Assembly: GCF_900167605.1 (NCBI RefSeq)
Contig: NZ_FUYH01000001.1
Span: forward strand, 220,942-284,941
Direction of reading: 5' to 3'
DNA: 64,000 nt
DNA from: Caloramator quimbayensis
Lineage (GTDB): Bacteria; Bacillota; Clostridia; Clostridiales; Caloramatoraceae
Shown: piece by piece, positions 63,713 to 64,000 of the stretch
How positions within the stretch are numbered: the first letter of the stretch is position 1
Layout of the letters: every line of letters starts with the position of its first letter
Made by a program: the position numbers and the translations under genes
The notes under the pieces: model-generated
The model's database searches: none
Seen by the model: the letters and a program-made list of their open reading frames with translations, nothing else
Told to the model about the DNA's origin: nothing

Positions 63713-64000
<288 letters not shown>

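Overview
The window looks like a chromosomal segment of a low-GC, endospore-forming, monoderm member of the Clostridia (Clostridiaceae-like). The evidence is AT-rich DNA with strong AGGAGG-type ribosome sites, spore maturation genes spmA/spmB, RicT, an AbrB/SpoVT regulator, clostridial ferredoxins, a T-box before metG, and a gene order close to the Bacillus subtilis yaaO-tmk-yaaQ-holB-yaaT-yabB-yabC-abrB-metS-yabD-yabE-rnmV-ksgA block. HerA/NurA and the S-layer genes fit a thermophilic relative, but the genus is inference.

Layout. 1-724: 5' part of an S41 carboxyl-terminal protease (minus strand). 872-3998: a MacA/LolD/FtsX-type exporter operon (plus). 4075-25584: a long minus-strand surface-glycan locus. 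It holds a membrane sugar-1-phosphate transferase, several GT4 and GT2 glycosyltransferases, Wzm/Wzt export genes, a methyltransferase with a coiled coil, GDP-mannose 4,6-dehydratase, a GDP-4-keto-6-deoxymannose reductase, mannose-1-phosphate guanylyltransferase and an O-antigen-ligase-like protein. IS elements (ISL3 type, an IS3 remnant and an IS6/IS240-like element) have entered it. 25681-28746 and 32097-35114 encode two related secreted surface proteins, the second probably the major S-layer protein. Between them lie two TolC-like genes and a transposase remnant. The setting suggests that the glycan is made for the S-layer (inference).

35722-46475: ferredoxin, lipoprotein, acetyltransferase, lgt, then the conserved ksgA-rnmV-yabE-tatD-metG block with a T-box leader. 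46476-53274: RDD/FG-GAP membrane protein, spmB and spmA (split by repeat insertions), a small unknown gene, and a herA-nurA pair. 53621-60173: abrB, rsmI, a trmN6-like gene, a 2[4Fe-4S] ferredoxin, ricT, holB, darA, tmk and an Orn/Lys/Arg decarboxylase. 60792-63094: a divergent M20 peptidase homologue, a membrane protein and pheB. 63273-64000: tRNA-Glu, 5S rRNA and the 3' end of 23S rRNA, all minus strand.

The most unusual signals are: (i) a roughly 108-bp hairpin element present both in the 23S-5S spacer and at 60.3 kb, with compensatory base changes; (ii) a 27-bp interspersed repeat in five intergenic places; (iii) a 167-bp MITE with 21-bp perfect ends plus decayed copies splitting spmA from spmB; (iv) a C-terminal domain shared by a lipoprotein and a bifunctional glycosyltransferase; (v) a methyltransferase/coiled-coil protein that could be a glycan chain terminator and ruler; (vi) inverted repeats that can hide the transposase ribosome sites of two unrelated IS elements.
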